A stretch of 34,097 bases of DNA, from assembly GCA_020720325.1 (NCBI GenBank), contig DYOW01000002.1, positions 1 to 34,097 of the forward strand. The letters are read 5' to 3'. Shown here piece after piece: positions 18,189 to 26,150 of the stretch (its first letter is position 1; each line of letters begins with the position of its first letter). Under the pieces are notes generated by a model. The model was given only the letters and a program-made list of their open reading frames with translations. It ran no database searches and was not told where the DNA came from. Position numbers and translations under genes: made by a program. This stretch comes from Desulfobulbus propionicus. GTDB lineage: Bacteria; Desulfobacterota; Dissulfuribacteria; Dissulfuribacterales; DYOW01.

Positions 18189-19125
18189 TTAAATATTCCT
18201 CCTTTTTTTCAGCAACCCTGAGTTTTGCGCTTCTTGCCCTGGGATTTATCTGTATTTCTTCCTGAGAAGGCGTCAGAGGCTTTTTAGTAATAATTTTAAG
18301 CCGGTCATCACTTCTGAAACGGTCTTTTACTATTCTGTCTTCAAGGGAATGAAAGCTTATAACACAAATCCTTGCATTATCATTTAAATAATCAGGATAT
18401 ATTGCCAGGGCGTGGTTTATATTATCAAGCTCGGAGTTAACTGCGATTCTAAGCGCCTGAAATGTCTTTGTGGCGGGGTGGATGTGCTGGGAATGGAATT
18501 TTCTGGGAATAATCTTAAATATCAGGTCTGCAAGTTCTTTTGAGGTTTGTATCTTGTGTTCCCGTCTTTTTTCAACTATGACCTTTGCTATTTTTTTTGA
18601 CCATGATTCTTCGCCGTAAAGCCTTATTATTTCTTCAAGCTTATCTTCATTTAGAAAATTCACTATATCATAAGCATTATTTCTTCCGGATGAATTTATT
18701 CTCATATCAAGAGGCTCATCTCTTTTAAAGCTAAATCCCCTGCCGCTTTCTTCAAAATGATATGATGAAATGCCAAGATCCAATATAATGCCATCCACCT
18801 TATTAATTCCTTCCTGTTCAAGAAAAACAGGCAACTCAGTGAAATTGCCGTTATATAAATGTATTTTTTCTGAAAACGGATGGATAAATTCCTTTGCGCG
18901 CAAAATACTGGACTCATCCCAATCAATTGCAATCACACGCCTGATATCAGGATATGCCTTAAGAAGCGCAAGGGTATGTCCTCCCATGCCAAAGGTTGCA
19001 TCAACATAGATTCCATCCCTGACTGGCTTTAAATAGTCAAGGATTTCTCCGGGCATCACAGGCTCATGGGGACTGTTTGTGTGTTGAAGCGCTGAGTTCT
19101 GATATGATACGGCTGTAGTTATCAA
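18178..19125 (-). CDS. rsmH: 16S rRNA (cytosine(1402)-N(4))-methyltransferase RsmH (MraW)
   Basis: SAM-dependent methyltransferase for C1402 of 16S rRNA, 315 residues. Signatures are HEPVMPGEIL near the start, SAM loop DATFGMGGHT at 42-51, LDLGISSYHFEESGRGFSF and the late CVISFHSLEDRIVK. The start is a TTG at 19125-19123, 62 bases inside mraZ. It is supported by GAGGG six bases upstream, and no in-frame ATG exists before the conserved HEPVM. The C-terminus overlaps ftsL. Confidence 0.95.
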   Translation of the reverse strand: MITTAVSYQNSALQHTNSPHEPVMPGEILDYLKPVRDGIYVDATFGMGGHTLALLKAYPDIRRVIAIDWDESSILRAKEFIHPFSEKIHLYNGNFTELPVFLEQEGINKVDGIILDLGISSYHFEESGRGFSFKRDEPLDMRINSSGRNNAYDIVNFLNEDKLEEIIRLYGEESWSKKIAKVIVEKRREHKIQTSKELADLIFKIIPRKFHSQHIHPATKTFQALRIAVNSELDNINHALAIYPDYLNDNARICVISFHSLEDRIVKDRFRSDDRLKIITKKPLTPSQEEIQINPRARSAKLRVAEKKEEYLNVL

Positions 19126-19525
19126 AATTTTCCCTCGTCTTTGAAAGCTCTTCCTGAAGTTGTGTCTTATTCCAGATTTCGAAATGATTTAACATCCCTA
19201 CAAGGATGACCTCCCTGTCAATCCCCGCCTCTTCCCGAAGGTTTTGAGGAATAAGAATCCTATTCTGACTGTCTAAGTTGCATTCCATACCCCCTGCGAG
19301 AAAATATCTCTGGTATGCAACTATTTCTGGTGGCGGCATCTTGAAGCTCCCTATTGCATCCTCTAAACGCCGCCATTCTTCAAGTGGATATGCCTCAAGG
19401 TGTGATGGAGCTGAAGTTATGATGAGTTTTTCGTCATACCTCCCCCGTAGGAGGTCCCTGAACCGTGCAGGAATGCTTAACCTACCCTTTTCGTCCAAGT
19501 TATGCGGAAATCTTCCTCTAAACAT
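19064..19525 (-). CDS. mraZ: Transcriptional regulator MraZ
   Basis: DNA-binding regulator of the division operon, with two SpoVT/AbrB-type half-domains: MFRGRFPHNLDEKGRLSIPA at the start and GGMECNLDSQNRILIPQNLR in the second half. The frame is open back to 19555, but the family starts at MFRG. The predicted transcription start (about 19547) also lies inside the longer version, so the ATG at 19525 is chosen, giving 153 residues. GGAG lies only three bases before it. It is the first gene of the operon and probably binds its own promoter through the AAAGTGG repeats listed separately. The end overlaps rsmH by 62 bases. Confidence 0.95.
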   Translation of the reverse strand: MFRGRFPHNLDEKGRLSIPARFRDLLRGRYDEKLIITSAPSHLEAYPLEEWRRLEDAIGSFKMPPPEIVAYQRYFLAGGMECNLDSQNRILIPQNLREEAGIDREVILVGMLNHFEIWNKTQLQEELSKTRENFDNYSRIISELSASTHKQSP

Positions 19526-19530
19526 AAACT

Positions 19531-19581
19531 CCACTTTATTCCACTTTACAACCACTATAAAACCATTTTATGCCCTGTCAA
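19531..19581 (-). promoter_or_regulatory. mraZ operon promoter with overlapping MraZ operator
   Basis: On the minus strand TTGACA (19581-19576) and TATAGT (19559-19554) are separated by 16 bases, a near-consensus sigma-70 promoter. Three boxes, ATAGTGG (19558-19552), AAAGTGG (19547-19541) and AAAGTGG (19537-19531), repeat every 10-11 bases across the -10 element and the expected start site. MraZ is known to bind such GTGG-type direct repeats, so autorepression by promoter occlusion is the natural reading. Confidence 0.8.
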
Positions 19582-19716
19582 GTATTTTTTCGGTATTAAA
19601 ATGGGATAAATAAATGCTAATTTAATATTTTTTTATTTCCATTAGTTTTGCCATACTATATTTAGTCAATCTAATTAGATTTAATACTATAAATTGCGAT
19701 TGTTAAATTTTATTTC

Positions 19717-19732
19717 TGGTGGGATAAAGTGG
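19717..19732 (+). promoter_or_regulatory. Possible second MraZ-type box pair facing the cbi side
   Basis: TGGTGGG (19717-19723) and AAAGTGG (19726-19732) have their GTGG cores exactly ten bases apart on the plus strand, the same geometry as the operator at mraZ. A related TGGGATAAA string occurs at 19602-19610 and again at 19720-19728. Whether MraZ binds here is inference. Confidence 0.35.
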
Positions 19733-19821
19733 AAAAAACATAAAACCTTAATATCGTCGAAAAGTATAAGTAAAATTTTCATTAAATGAAAAAAATTTAC
19801 TTCTTTTTTGGTTAAAAAATA

Positions 19822-19849
19822 TTGACTTTGTTAATTAAAAATATATTAT
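19822..19849 (+). promoter_or_regulatory. Putative sigma-70 promoter for the cbi operon
   Basis: TTGACT (19822-19827) and TATTAT (19844-19849) are spaced 16 bases apart on the plus strand in the region divergent from mraZ. Predicted start is near 19856. In such AT-rich DNA a chance match is possible, but the -35 is five of six to consensus. Confidence 0.55.
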
Positions 19850-20039
19850 CTTAAAACTAATTATTAGTTTTTATTATTATTATTTTTTACGATCTATAAA
19901 AAAATATATTTTAAATAAATAAGATTTAGCAAAGATTGTCCGGTATATGAAGCATTTAAGTTTGTTTATGAAGAATTTAGTTATGCTTGAATGTAATAAT
20001 GATATTTTAAGTTTTTTTAATTTTTTTAAATAAAATAAC

Positions 20040-20089
20040 AAAAAAAAGAGTTTTGAGCATTTTGAAAATCAAATTTTTCAAAAAAACTC
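20040..20089 (-). terminator. Hairpin with T-run on the minus strand (terminator-like)
   Basis: Outer arms GAGTTTT (20048-20054) and AAAACTC (20083-20089) enclose inner arms TTTTGAAAA (20060-20068) and TTTTCAAAA (20075-20083). Read on the minus strand the stem is followed by eight Ts (20047-20040). It would stop leftward transcription, although no minus-strand gene lies to its right before trmL. The stem is AT-rich with only a few GC pairs, so it may instead be a fold in the cbiL leader. Confidence 0.4.
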
Positions 20090-20163
20090 AAAAAAAATCA
20101 CAAAATTGTTGTATTAAAAAAAACAACTGATTCAGGAAACAGAGCAGGAAAAAACAAAAATTA

Positions 20164-20889
20164 ATGAAAAATAATCAATCATCCCCAAAAGGCGCTGTTT
20201 ACGGCATAGGAATGGGGCCGGGCGACCCTGAGCTTATCACAGTAAAGGCATGTAAAATCCTTGAAAATACACCTCATATATTCACGGCATCATGTTCTGA
20301 AAATGAATACAGCAGGGCGCTTGACATATTAAAGCCTTACTTAAAAGATAAGCCTGTAACCAAGTTGAAATTTCTCATGAAACGGGATAAGGCGGTTCAG
20401 GATGAGATATGGAAGGAAAATGCCCTTCGCATTTTGTCTGAGACAGAAAAAGGGGATGACGCTGCCTTTATAACAATGGGAAATCCCCTTACATATTCCA
20501 CATGGGGATATATCCTTAAAAACATAAAAAAAATATCGCCTGAGACTCAAACTTTTACAATACCCGGCATTACCTCCTATAATGGTGTGTCAGCAGCGTT
20601 AAATATTATTTTAACTGAATCTGACGAGTCATTTTACCTTATTTCAGGGCTTGACAAAGATAAGATTGAAAATGCCCTTAAAATAGCGGATACCATCGCA
20701 ATATTAAAGGTGCATAAGTATTTTGACGCTATTTATGAAATACTTGAAAGACACGGGCTTCTTGATTCCTCAATCCTTGCGGTTCAGTATGCAATGGAGG
20801 GTGAGATTATCCATAATTCTTTAAGACATTGCAGGGGGATGAAACTGCCTTATTTTTCGCTTATTATTGTAAAAAAGAAACAGGATTAA
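20164..20889 (+). CDS. cbiL: Precorrin-2/cobalt-factor II C20-methyltransferase
   Basis: SAM-dependent tetrapyrrole methylase of 241 residues with the opening GAVYGIGMGPGDPELITVKA (the GxGxGxGDPxL motif) and AAFITMGNPLTYSTWGYIL in the middle. It also has the family TIPGITSYNGVSAALN segment. It methylates C20 of the corrin precursor. The presence of cbiD and cbiET next to it argues for the anaerobic (early cobalt insertion) route, hence CbiL rather than CobI. The ribosome binding site is poor: the nearest AGG is about 17 bases before the ATG. First gene of a three-gene cobalamin run. Confidence 0.9.
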   Translation: MKNNQSSPKGAVYGIGMGPGDPELITVKACKILENTPHIFTASCSENEYSRALDILKPYLKDKPVTKLKFLMKRDKAVQDEIWKENALRILSETEKGDDAAFITMGNPLTYSTWGYILKNIKKISPETQTFTIPGITSYNGVSAALNIILTESDESFYLISGLDKDKIENALKIADTIAILKVHKYFDAIYEILERHGLLDSSILAVQYAMEGEIIHNSLRHCRGMKLPYFSLIIVKKKQD

Positions 20890-20913
20890 AGTAATTAATA
20901 AGTACAGGATTTT

Positions 20914-21999
20914 ATGGATAAATCAGCGTTAAGGACAGGTTTTACTACAGGAACAGCGTCATCTGCCGCTGTAAAGGCCGCGATAATGGCTTATTTTGGT
21001 GAAAATCCTGAAGATGTTGATATCTTGCTGCCAATTCATAAAAATATCAAAATTCCCGTGTTTAAGATAGACAGATATTGTAATTATACAGAGGCAAGAA
21101 TTATTAAAGATGGCGGGGATGACCCTGACGCCACCCATGAGGCGGAAATCGGGGCAAAAATTATCATGATGAAAAAGCCGCAATTTTCTGGAAATACTGA
21201 GGTTTTTATAAAAGGCGGAAAAGGTGTGGGTATGGTCACAAAAAAGGGGCTGGCAATTTCACCCGGAAATCCCGCTATTAACCCTGTTCCCCTTAAGATG
21301 ATAACAAACGTTTCCCATGATGCCTTAAATTTATTAAAAATCACAGATTCTTACGAGATTTTTGCTGAAATATTTGTTGAGAAAGGCGAAGAAATAGCCA
21401 AAGAGACCCTTAATGCAAGGCTTGGAATTATATGCGGAATTTCTATACTTGGAACTACCGGGATTGTCAGGCCTTTTTCAAATTCAGCATACATGGCAAC
21501 AATTCAGCTTGCTTTAAAGATAGCCAAAAATGCAGGTGTCACAGAGATAATTCTTACAACAGGTTCAACAAGCGAACGCGCCGCAATGGAATTATTTCCG
21601 GATTTTCCAGAAGAAGCCTTTGTTATGACAGGAGATTACATAAAATTTTCTATGGAGCAATGCCAGAGAAATAATTTTGAGGACGTGACATTTTTCCTGT
21701 TTTTCGGAAAGGCAGTAAAGATTGCGTCAGGACTTCCCAATACACATGCGTCAAAGGGTGATGTTGACCTTGCAATATTTAAAATTTTCAAAAAGAACAA
21801 CGATGAAATCATAGAAAACATAGTTAATTCCAACACGGCAAGAGAGGCTTACGAAAAAATAATGGCTCATAACCTTTTCTCAATTATAGAAGGCATTGGA
21901 AACATGGTTGTTAAAAAGCTCAGGCAGTATGCCCCTGAAATTTTAAATATACAATGTTATCTTCTTGATTATGAAAACAGGGTGATATGGCAGGGATAG
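20914..21999 (+). CDS. cbiD: Cobalt-precorrin-5B C1-methyltransferase CbiD
   Basis: 361 residues with the diagnostic N-terminus LRTGFTTGTASSAAVKAA and internal GGDDPDATHEAEI, KGGKGVGMVTKKGL and TTGIVRPFSNSAY segments, all typical of CbiD. It methylates C1 during anaerobic ring contraction. The start lies 24 bases after cbiL with AGGA five bases upstream. Length is normal. Confidence 0.96.
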   Translation: MDKSALRTGFTTGTASSAAVKAAIMAYFGENPEDVDILLPIHKNIKIPVFKIDRYCNYTEARIIKDGGDDPDATHEAEIGAKIIMMKKPQFSGNTEVFIKGGKGVGMVTKKGLAISPGNPAINPVPLKMITNVSHDALNLLKITDSYEIFAEIFVEKGEEIAKETLNARLGIICGISILGTTGIVRPFSNSAYMATIQLALKIAKNAGVTEIILTTGSTSERAAMELFPDFPEEAFVMTGDYIKFSMEQCQRNNFEDVTFFLFFGKAVKIASGLPNTHASKGDVDLAIFKIFKKNNDEIIENIVNSNTAREAYEKIMAHNLFSIIEGIGNMVVKKLRQYAPEILNIQCYLLDYENRVIWQG

Positions 22000-23246
22000 A
22001 AACCCAAAAAGATAATAGAGCCAGAATTTATGTAATAGGCGCAGGGATTTCTCCTGAAAATATTCCTGCGTCATATCTTGAAATCATTCAAAGGGCAGGG
22101 GTTCTTGTGGGAGGGAAAAGGCTGCTTACATTTTTCTCTGAACACCAGGGGCTTAAGATTGAGATACATGGGGATATAGATGAGGTTTTTAATAAGGTTC
22201 GGGAATATAGTGACAATAAAGGGGATGTTGTGATTCTTGCATCAGGGGATCCGCTTTTTTTTGGCATAGCAGCGCGGGTATTAAACGAATTTGACAGGGA
22301 AATTATTGAGATTTTGCCAAATATATCATCAATTCAGCAGGTTTTTGCAAAGATAAAAGAACCCTGGCAGAATGTCCCGACTATTACACTACACGGGAAA
22401 AAACAAAGATTGCGTTATTTTGAAATAATCCGCCATTTTAAAAATAAAAATAGCGCCATTTTAATACTTACTGACAGATTTAATTCTCCAAATGAAATCG
22501 CAGGTTTTCTCATAGAAAATGGTCTTGGCAGCATAAAAATGATTGTTGCGGAGGAACTTGGCTCTGAAAGGGAGCGCCTTACCCATTGCCTGCCCTCTGA
22601 GATATTGCAAACACAATTTTCCAATCTCAATGTGGTTATCCTGAAAAACGAACATCCTGAAGCCATTAATTTTTTATCAGGAACCGGGCTTGATGATAGT
22701 TTATATAAACATGAGAAAGGCCTTATTACAAAGAGTGAAATACGGGCAGTCATTCTATCAAGGCTTAATCTGCAAAAATCACATATTTTCTGGGATATTG
22801 GGGCTGGCTCAGGGGCAATAAGCATAGAGGCTGCGAATTTTATAAATCCTGAAAATATATATGCCATTGAAAAAGACCCTTTGCGATGCGAAGATATAAA
22901 AGAAAACATGCATAGATTTTATTTAAATAATATTAATCTCATAAATGCTGCCGCCCCTGAATGTTTAAGGGATTTGCCATGCCCTGACAGGGTTTTTATA
23001 GGGGGAAGTAATGGAAAAATAGATAAAATTCTTGATATTATCATAGAAAAAATAAATAAAAACGGTAAAATAATTATATCCGCCGTGCTTTTGGATACAA
23101 TAAAGAGCTTATTAAATTACCTTGATGCGTCCCATGATATAGGCTTTGAAGTATTGCAAATATCTCTCCATAAATCTGAAAACCTTGGTAAATCCTTATT
23201 CCTTAAGCCTTATAATCCCTGCTGGCTTTTTTTATTAGATTTTTAA
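21987..23246 (+). CDS. cbiET: CbiE-CbiT fusion (precorrin-6B C5,15-methyltransferase/C12-decarboxylase)
   Basis: A 419-residue two-domain protein, the same arrangement as CobL. CbiE occupies about 13-205 (IYVIGAGISPENIP, VILASGDPLFFGIAARVL). CbiT occupies about 240-419, with LITKSEIRAVILSRL and SAM loop DIGAGSGAIS at 270-279, then PDRVFIGGSNGKID. It methylates C5 and C15 and decarboxylates the acetate at C12. The ATG overlaps cbiD by 13 bases with CAGGGTGAT as ribosome binding site, so the two are translationally coupled. Confidence 0.95.
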   Translation: MAGIETQKDNRARIYVIGAGISPENIPASYLEIIQRAGVLVGGKRLLTFFSEHQGLKIEIHGDIDEVFNKVREYSDNKGDVVILASGDPLFFGIAARVLNEFDREIIEILPNISSIQQVFAKIKEPWQNVPTITLHGKKQRLRYFEIIRHFKNKNSAILILTDRFNSPNEIAGFLIENGLGSIKMIVAEELGSERERLTHCLPSEILQTQFSNLNVVILKNEHPEAINFLSGTGLDDSLYKHEKGLITKSEIRAVILSRLNLQKSHIFWDIGAGSGAISIEAANFINPENIYAIEKDPLRCEDIKENMHRFYLNNINLINAAAPECLRDLPCPDRVFIGGSNGKIDKILDIIIEKINKNGKIIISAVLLDTIKSLLNYLDASHDIGFEVLQISLHKSENLGKSLFLKPYNPCWLFLLDF

Positions 23247-23265
23247 TTAATTTAAGTTATTATGC

Positions 23266-23293
23266 TTGACTTTTTTATTTTTTTGGTTATTAT
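23266..23293 (+). promoter_or_regulatory. Putative promoter of the fur-like gene
   Basis: TTGACT (23266-23271) and TATTAT (23288-23293) are 16 bases apart. They would start transcription near 23300, giving a ~17-base leader that includes the GAGGG ribosome binding site at 23308-23312. Confidence 0.6.
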
Positions 23294-23316
23294 GATTTTG
23301 AGCAAATGAGGGAATT

Positions 23317-23760
23317 ATGGCAATAGAACCAGCAATAGAAATTTTTAGAAAATATGTAAAAAAAACAGGTCAGAGATATACTCCTGAAAAGGAATCCATT
23401 ATTTCTGAAATTTTTTCAAATCACAATCATTTTGATGTTGAAAGTCTTTTTTTGCAGATGCATAACAAAGGCTACAATATTTCAAAGGCATCAATTTACA
23501 GGATTATCCCCCATCTCATTTCTACAAAGCTTATAAGAGAAGTTGCATTTGATTCAGGTCATATGAAATATGAACATATTCTTGGACATGACCAGCATGG
23601 GCATATTATATGCAAAAATTGTAAAAATATCCTTGAATTTACCAATGATAAAATTCAGGAAATTGCTCATTCAGTTGAAAACAACGAAAATTTTCATATA
23701 GAAGAGATTAATATCAAAATTACAGGACTTTGCGCAAATTGTAACAATAAAAAAATGTGA
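23317..23760 (+). CDS. Fur-family metal-dependent transcriptional regulator
   Basis: 147 residues: an N-terminal winged helix (RYTPEKESIISEIFSNHNHF; recognition region SKASIYRIIPHLI) followed by a dimerisation and metal-binding domain with YEHILGHDQHGHIICKNC. Two CxxC pairs (CKNC and CANC) form the structural zinc site seen in most Fur proteins. Whether the sensed signal is iron, zinc or peroxide cannot be told from the sequence. It has its own promoter. The stop overlaps the trmL start, so the two form an operon. No clear inverted-repeat Fur box could be recognised in the AT-rich upstream DNA. Confidence 0.93.
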   Translation: MAIEPAIEIFRKYVKKTGQRYTPEKESIISEIFSNHNHFDVESLFLQMHNKGYNISKASIYRIIPHLISTKLIREVAFDSGHMKYEHILGHDQHGHIICKNCKNILEFTNDKIQEIAHSVENNENFHIEEINIKITGLCANCNNKKM

Positions 23761-24224
23761 AAAATGCCCCTGTCGTCAATATTGTTCTTGTTGAGCCTGA
23801 AATACCCCAAAATACAGGTAATATTGCAAGGCTTTGCGCAGCGACAAATTCTGTGCTGCATCTTGTGCATCCTCTTGGTTTTAATGTTGATGACAAACAT
23901 CTTAAGCGCGCTGGGCTTGACTACTGGGCTTTTGTAAAAATTACACACCATGTTGATTTTAATACTTTTCTAAAGTCTGTAAATTCCAAAGGATTGTTTT
24001 TTTCTGCAAAGGGAAAAAATCCATATCACAAAGCTCCTTATAAAGACGGATGCTATCTTATTTTTGGCAAGGAAACCATTGGTCTTCCAAGGGAAATACT
24101 TGAAGCAAACATTGAAAATACATATAAAATACCTATTTGGGGCAAGGTGAGGAGCATTAACCTTTCAACATGTGTGGGCATTGCAGCCTACGAGGCATAC
24201 AGGCAGATAGGCGGCGTATTTTAG
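23757..24224 (+). CDS. trmL: tRNA (cytidine(34)-2'-O)-methyltransferase TrmL
   Basis: SPOUT methyltransferase of 155 residues for the wobble ribose of tRNA-Leu. Its motifs are VEPEIPQNTGNIARLCAA, FGKETIGLP and the knot segment INLSTCVGIAAYEAYRQ. The start is GTG, overlapping the fur-like stop in GTGA. Length matches the family. It converges with the DUF6178-like gene 22 bases away. Confidence 0.93.
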   Translation: MKNAPVVNIVLVEPEIPQNTGNIARLCAATNSVLHLVHPLGFNVDDKHLKRAGLDYWAFVKITHHVDFNTFLKSVNSKGLFFSAKGKNPYHKAPYKDGCYLIFGKETIGLPREILEANIENTYKIPIWGKVRSINLSTCVGIAAYEAYRQIGGVF

Positions 24225-24246
24225 ACAACAAAAAGACAGCTCAAAA

Positions 24247-26043
24247 CTACGTATCGTTGTCGTTTTCACCTTCCATTTCTTCATCATCCTTTATTTCGGA
24301 CAATTTTACCAGTATGGACGAGGTGAATCTTCCGTCTATGAGGTGGCTGTGTTTCGGGATATTTTCCCATTCAAATCTTAATTCCTCAAGACATTCATAA
24401 ATAATTCTTTTTACCCGCTCTTCGGGGAGGTTGTGTTTTGTAATGATATGTTCAAGTATATGAAGACACATATTAATTGTTTTTTCAGGAACAGAATCAG
24501 TTTCAGGAAACCACATTTCTTTCAGAGGAACAAGCTCAAACTCAGGAACAGGAATAATCTTGAACACGCCATAAAGAGAGACATTTGCAAATGCTGTCAA
24601 AAGTCCTTTATGCCACAAAAATTCATTGGGGTTAAGAAGGTTTGTATTCCTGAAATCAAGTTCAAAGTCCCATTTAGACCAGTTTGGATTAACTTCAGAC
24701 ATTATCACGCCCCAGACGTAGATATCAGAAATAAAATCTTCATATTCCTCAATCTGGCTAATATCTGAAAAAAATATCTCTTCTTTATTGTCAAGATACA
24801 TTGGGATGGTATTATTTAACGGATTTATGATGTTTTGCCATGTTTCAGGGAGATAAGCAAGACCATGCGGCAAAAGCCCCTGGCTTATCAGGGCATTGAC
24901 TTTTTTCCTTATTTCGAGAAGCCCTGAAATTGCAATCCTCACAAGGTCTTCAAGGACAGAAACCTCAAGTATCTCGGTAAAAGAATTTTTTGTTTCTATT
25001 TTACCCTGAATGGAAATGCCAAGATTTAATAATGAACCCACACCAATAAGAGTTTTTTCCATCATTTTAGGGTCATTAAAATCTTCGAGGTTTGAAATCA
25101 TAAGCTTATTTGCCACGCCAATCCACTCATTAATTATCCTCTCCATTGTATTTCTTCCGTAAAGAGGCGCCAAGGCCTGATTAAGGATAGGAAAGTCACC
25201 TTGATAAAGTGTTGGGATAAAAGGAGGAAAAAAATCCTCATTTATCCCGGATTGCAGGTAGATATGAGGGTCAATTTTTCTGACTTTTCCAAAAGGGAGA
25301 GGGGTAAGTATTTCAATCGCTTCATAATATTGTGGTATGCCATAATCCGCTAGTCTTCCGTTTCTTAAACGGAAGGCATTTTCAAGGGACTCAGTTTTTG
25401 TTTCCCATAAAATGCTGTCCATTATTCCAAAATAGTATTCAGGGGAGAAGTCAAAGATAGTTCTTAAAAATCTGTCAATAAGGGGAGCGAGCTTGTCAGA
25501 TCTGAAGTCTATAAAAAATATATTGTCAATGGTATATCCGTAAAGCACATCTTTTGCTTCCATAATATCCATGTCATCCGGTTTTTTCTGAACCATTATA
25601 AATTGTCGCAGAATAAGTGGGATAAGGGCTTCATCTTCTTTTGAAATCCAGTTAAGCCATGCTGACAATGACATTTCATCTGTTTCAAAGAACAAAAAAA
25701 GCCATGATGCAATGCTGTCTGTCCTTAAATCCTGTTTATGCCACCATTCAAGATCAAAAAAGAATTGAACTTGTTCTGCTTTGACATGGGGCAAAATTAA
25801 AAGGGCATCTTCAGGGCTTACTGATTTAATTGTCCAGAAAAGTTCTTCAGCAGGGAAATTTTGTATTATTTCAGATATATCTTTTGATAATAGCAAAAGA
25901 TCAATTCTTTTTTCCCATGGCGCTAAAAGGCAAACCTGTATTTGTTCCAGCGCTGACAAATTATTAAAGGATTCCTCTGCTATTTTGCCGGGAAGTGATA
26001 AAAATGTTGCAGGATTTAATCCGGATGTATTATAATAAGTCAT
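24247..26043 (-). CDS. DUF6178-like protein of unknown function
   Basis: A 598-residue, acidic, apparently soluble protein with no signal peptide or membrane segment. The N-terminal ~120 residues show a helical pattern (LLLSKDISEIIQNFPAEEL, VSPEDALLILPHVKAEQV, FFFDLEWW) recalling MgtE-N/FliG-like superhelical repeats. The middle has FRLRNGRLADYGIPQYYEA, which I associate with the DUF6178 family of Desulfobacterota. No enzyme motif is seen. The last ~15 residues are almost all Asp/Glu. A minus-strand promoter TTGGCT-18-TATAAT (26119-26090) is possible. The gene is divergent from a DHp-type histidine-kinase-like gene, with only 107 bases between the starts, which suggests common control. Family assignment is from memory. 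Confidence 0.6.
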   Translation of the reverse strand: MTYYNTSGLNPATFLSLPGKIAEESFNNLSALEQIQVCLLAPWEKRIDLLLLSKDISEIIQNFPAEELFWTIKSVSPEDALLILPHVKAEQVQFFFDLEWWHKQDLRTDSIASWLFLFFETDEMSLSAWLNWISKEDEALIPLILRQFIMVQKKPDDMDIMEAKDVLYGYTIDNIFFIDFRSDKLAPLIDRFLRTIFDFSPEYYFGIMDSILWETKTESLENAFRLRNGRLADYGIPQYYEAIEILTPLPFGKVRKIDPHIYLQSGINEDFFPPFIPTLYQGDFPILNQALAPLYGRNTMERIINEWIGVANKLMISNLEDFNDPKMMEKTLIGVGSLLNLGISIQGKIETKNSFTEILEVSVLEDLVRIAISGLLEIRKKVNALISQGLLPHGLAYLPETWQNIINPLNNTIPMYLDNKEEIFFSDISQIEEYEDFISDIYVWGVIMSEVNPNWSKWDFELDFRNTNLLNPNEFLWHKGLLTAFANVSLYGVFKIIPVPEFELVPLKEMWFPETDSVPEKTINMCLHILEHIITKHNLPEERVKRIIYECLEELRFEWENIPKHSHLIDGRFTSSILVKLSEIKDDEEMEGENDNDT

Positions 26044-26150
26044 CTATATTAATTTTCCGAAATGTATTATTTTTGTTTTTCATTTTGATATTATAACTTA
26101 ATTATAACCAGAAAGCCAACCTTACAATCTAAAATTTTCAGGAGGGTAAA

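Larger units (their letters stand above)
19559..20163. other. Divergent intergenic region and long AT-rich leader of the cbi operon
   Basis: About 600 bases without a supported gene. It contains the mraZ promoter at its left end, plus-strand GTGG boxes at 19717-19732, a plus-strand promoter at 19822-19849, and a hairpin at 20048-20089. The remainder is very AT-rich, poly-A/T tract sequence. I looked for a cobalamin riboswitch before cbiL and saw no B12-box-like GCCACTG or comparable GC-containing fold. If the plus promoter is right, the cbiL leader is about 300 bases long. Confidence 0.6.

Noticed and set aside
19947-20033. 28-codon plus-strand frame in the cbiL leader (MKHLSLFMKNLVMLEC...)
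   Set aside because: No ribosome binding site, poly-T derived Phe/Asn tail and no known relative. Could be a chance frame in AT-rich DNA.
19856-20163. Cobalamin riboswitch before cbiL
   Set aside because: No B12-box-like GCCACTG and hardly any GC-containing stems are present.
23205-23233. Terminator at the end of cbiET (AAGCC, 14-base loop, GGCTT followed by T)
   Set aside because: Only a five-base stem with a large loop, inside the coding end. Too weak to call.
24222-24261. GACAAC/GTTGTC inverted repeat between trmL and the DUF6178-like gene
   Set aside because: Six-base arms separated by 26 bases with no T-run. Likely chance.
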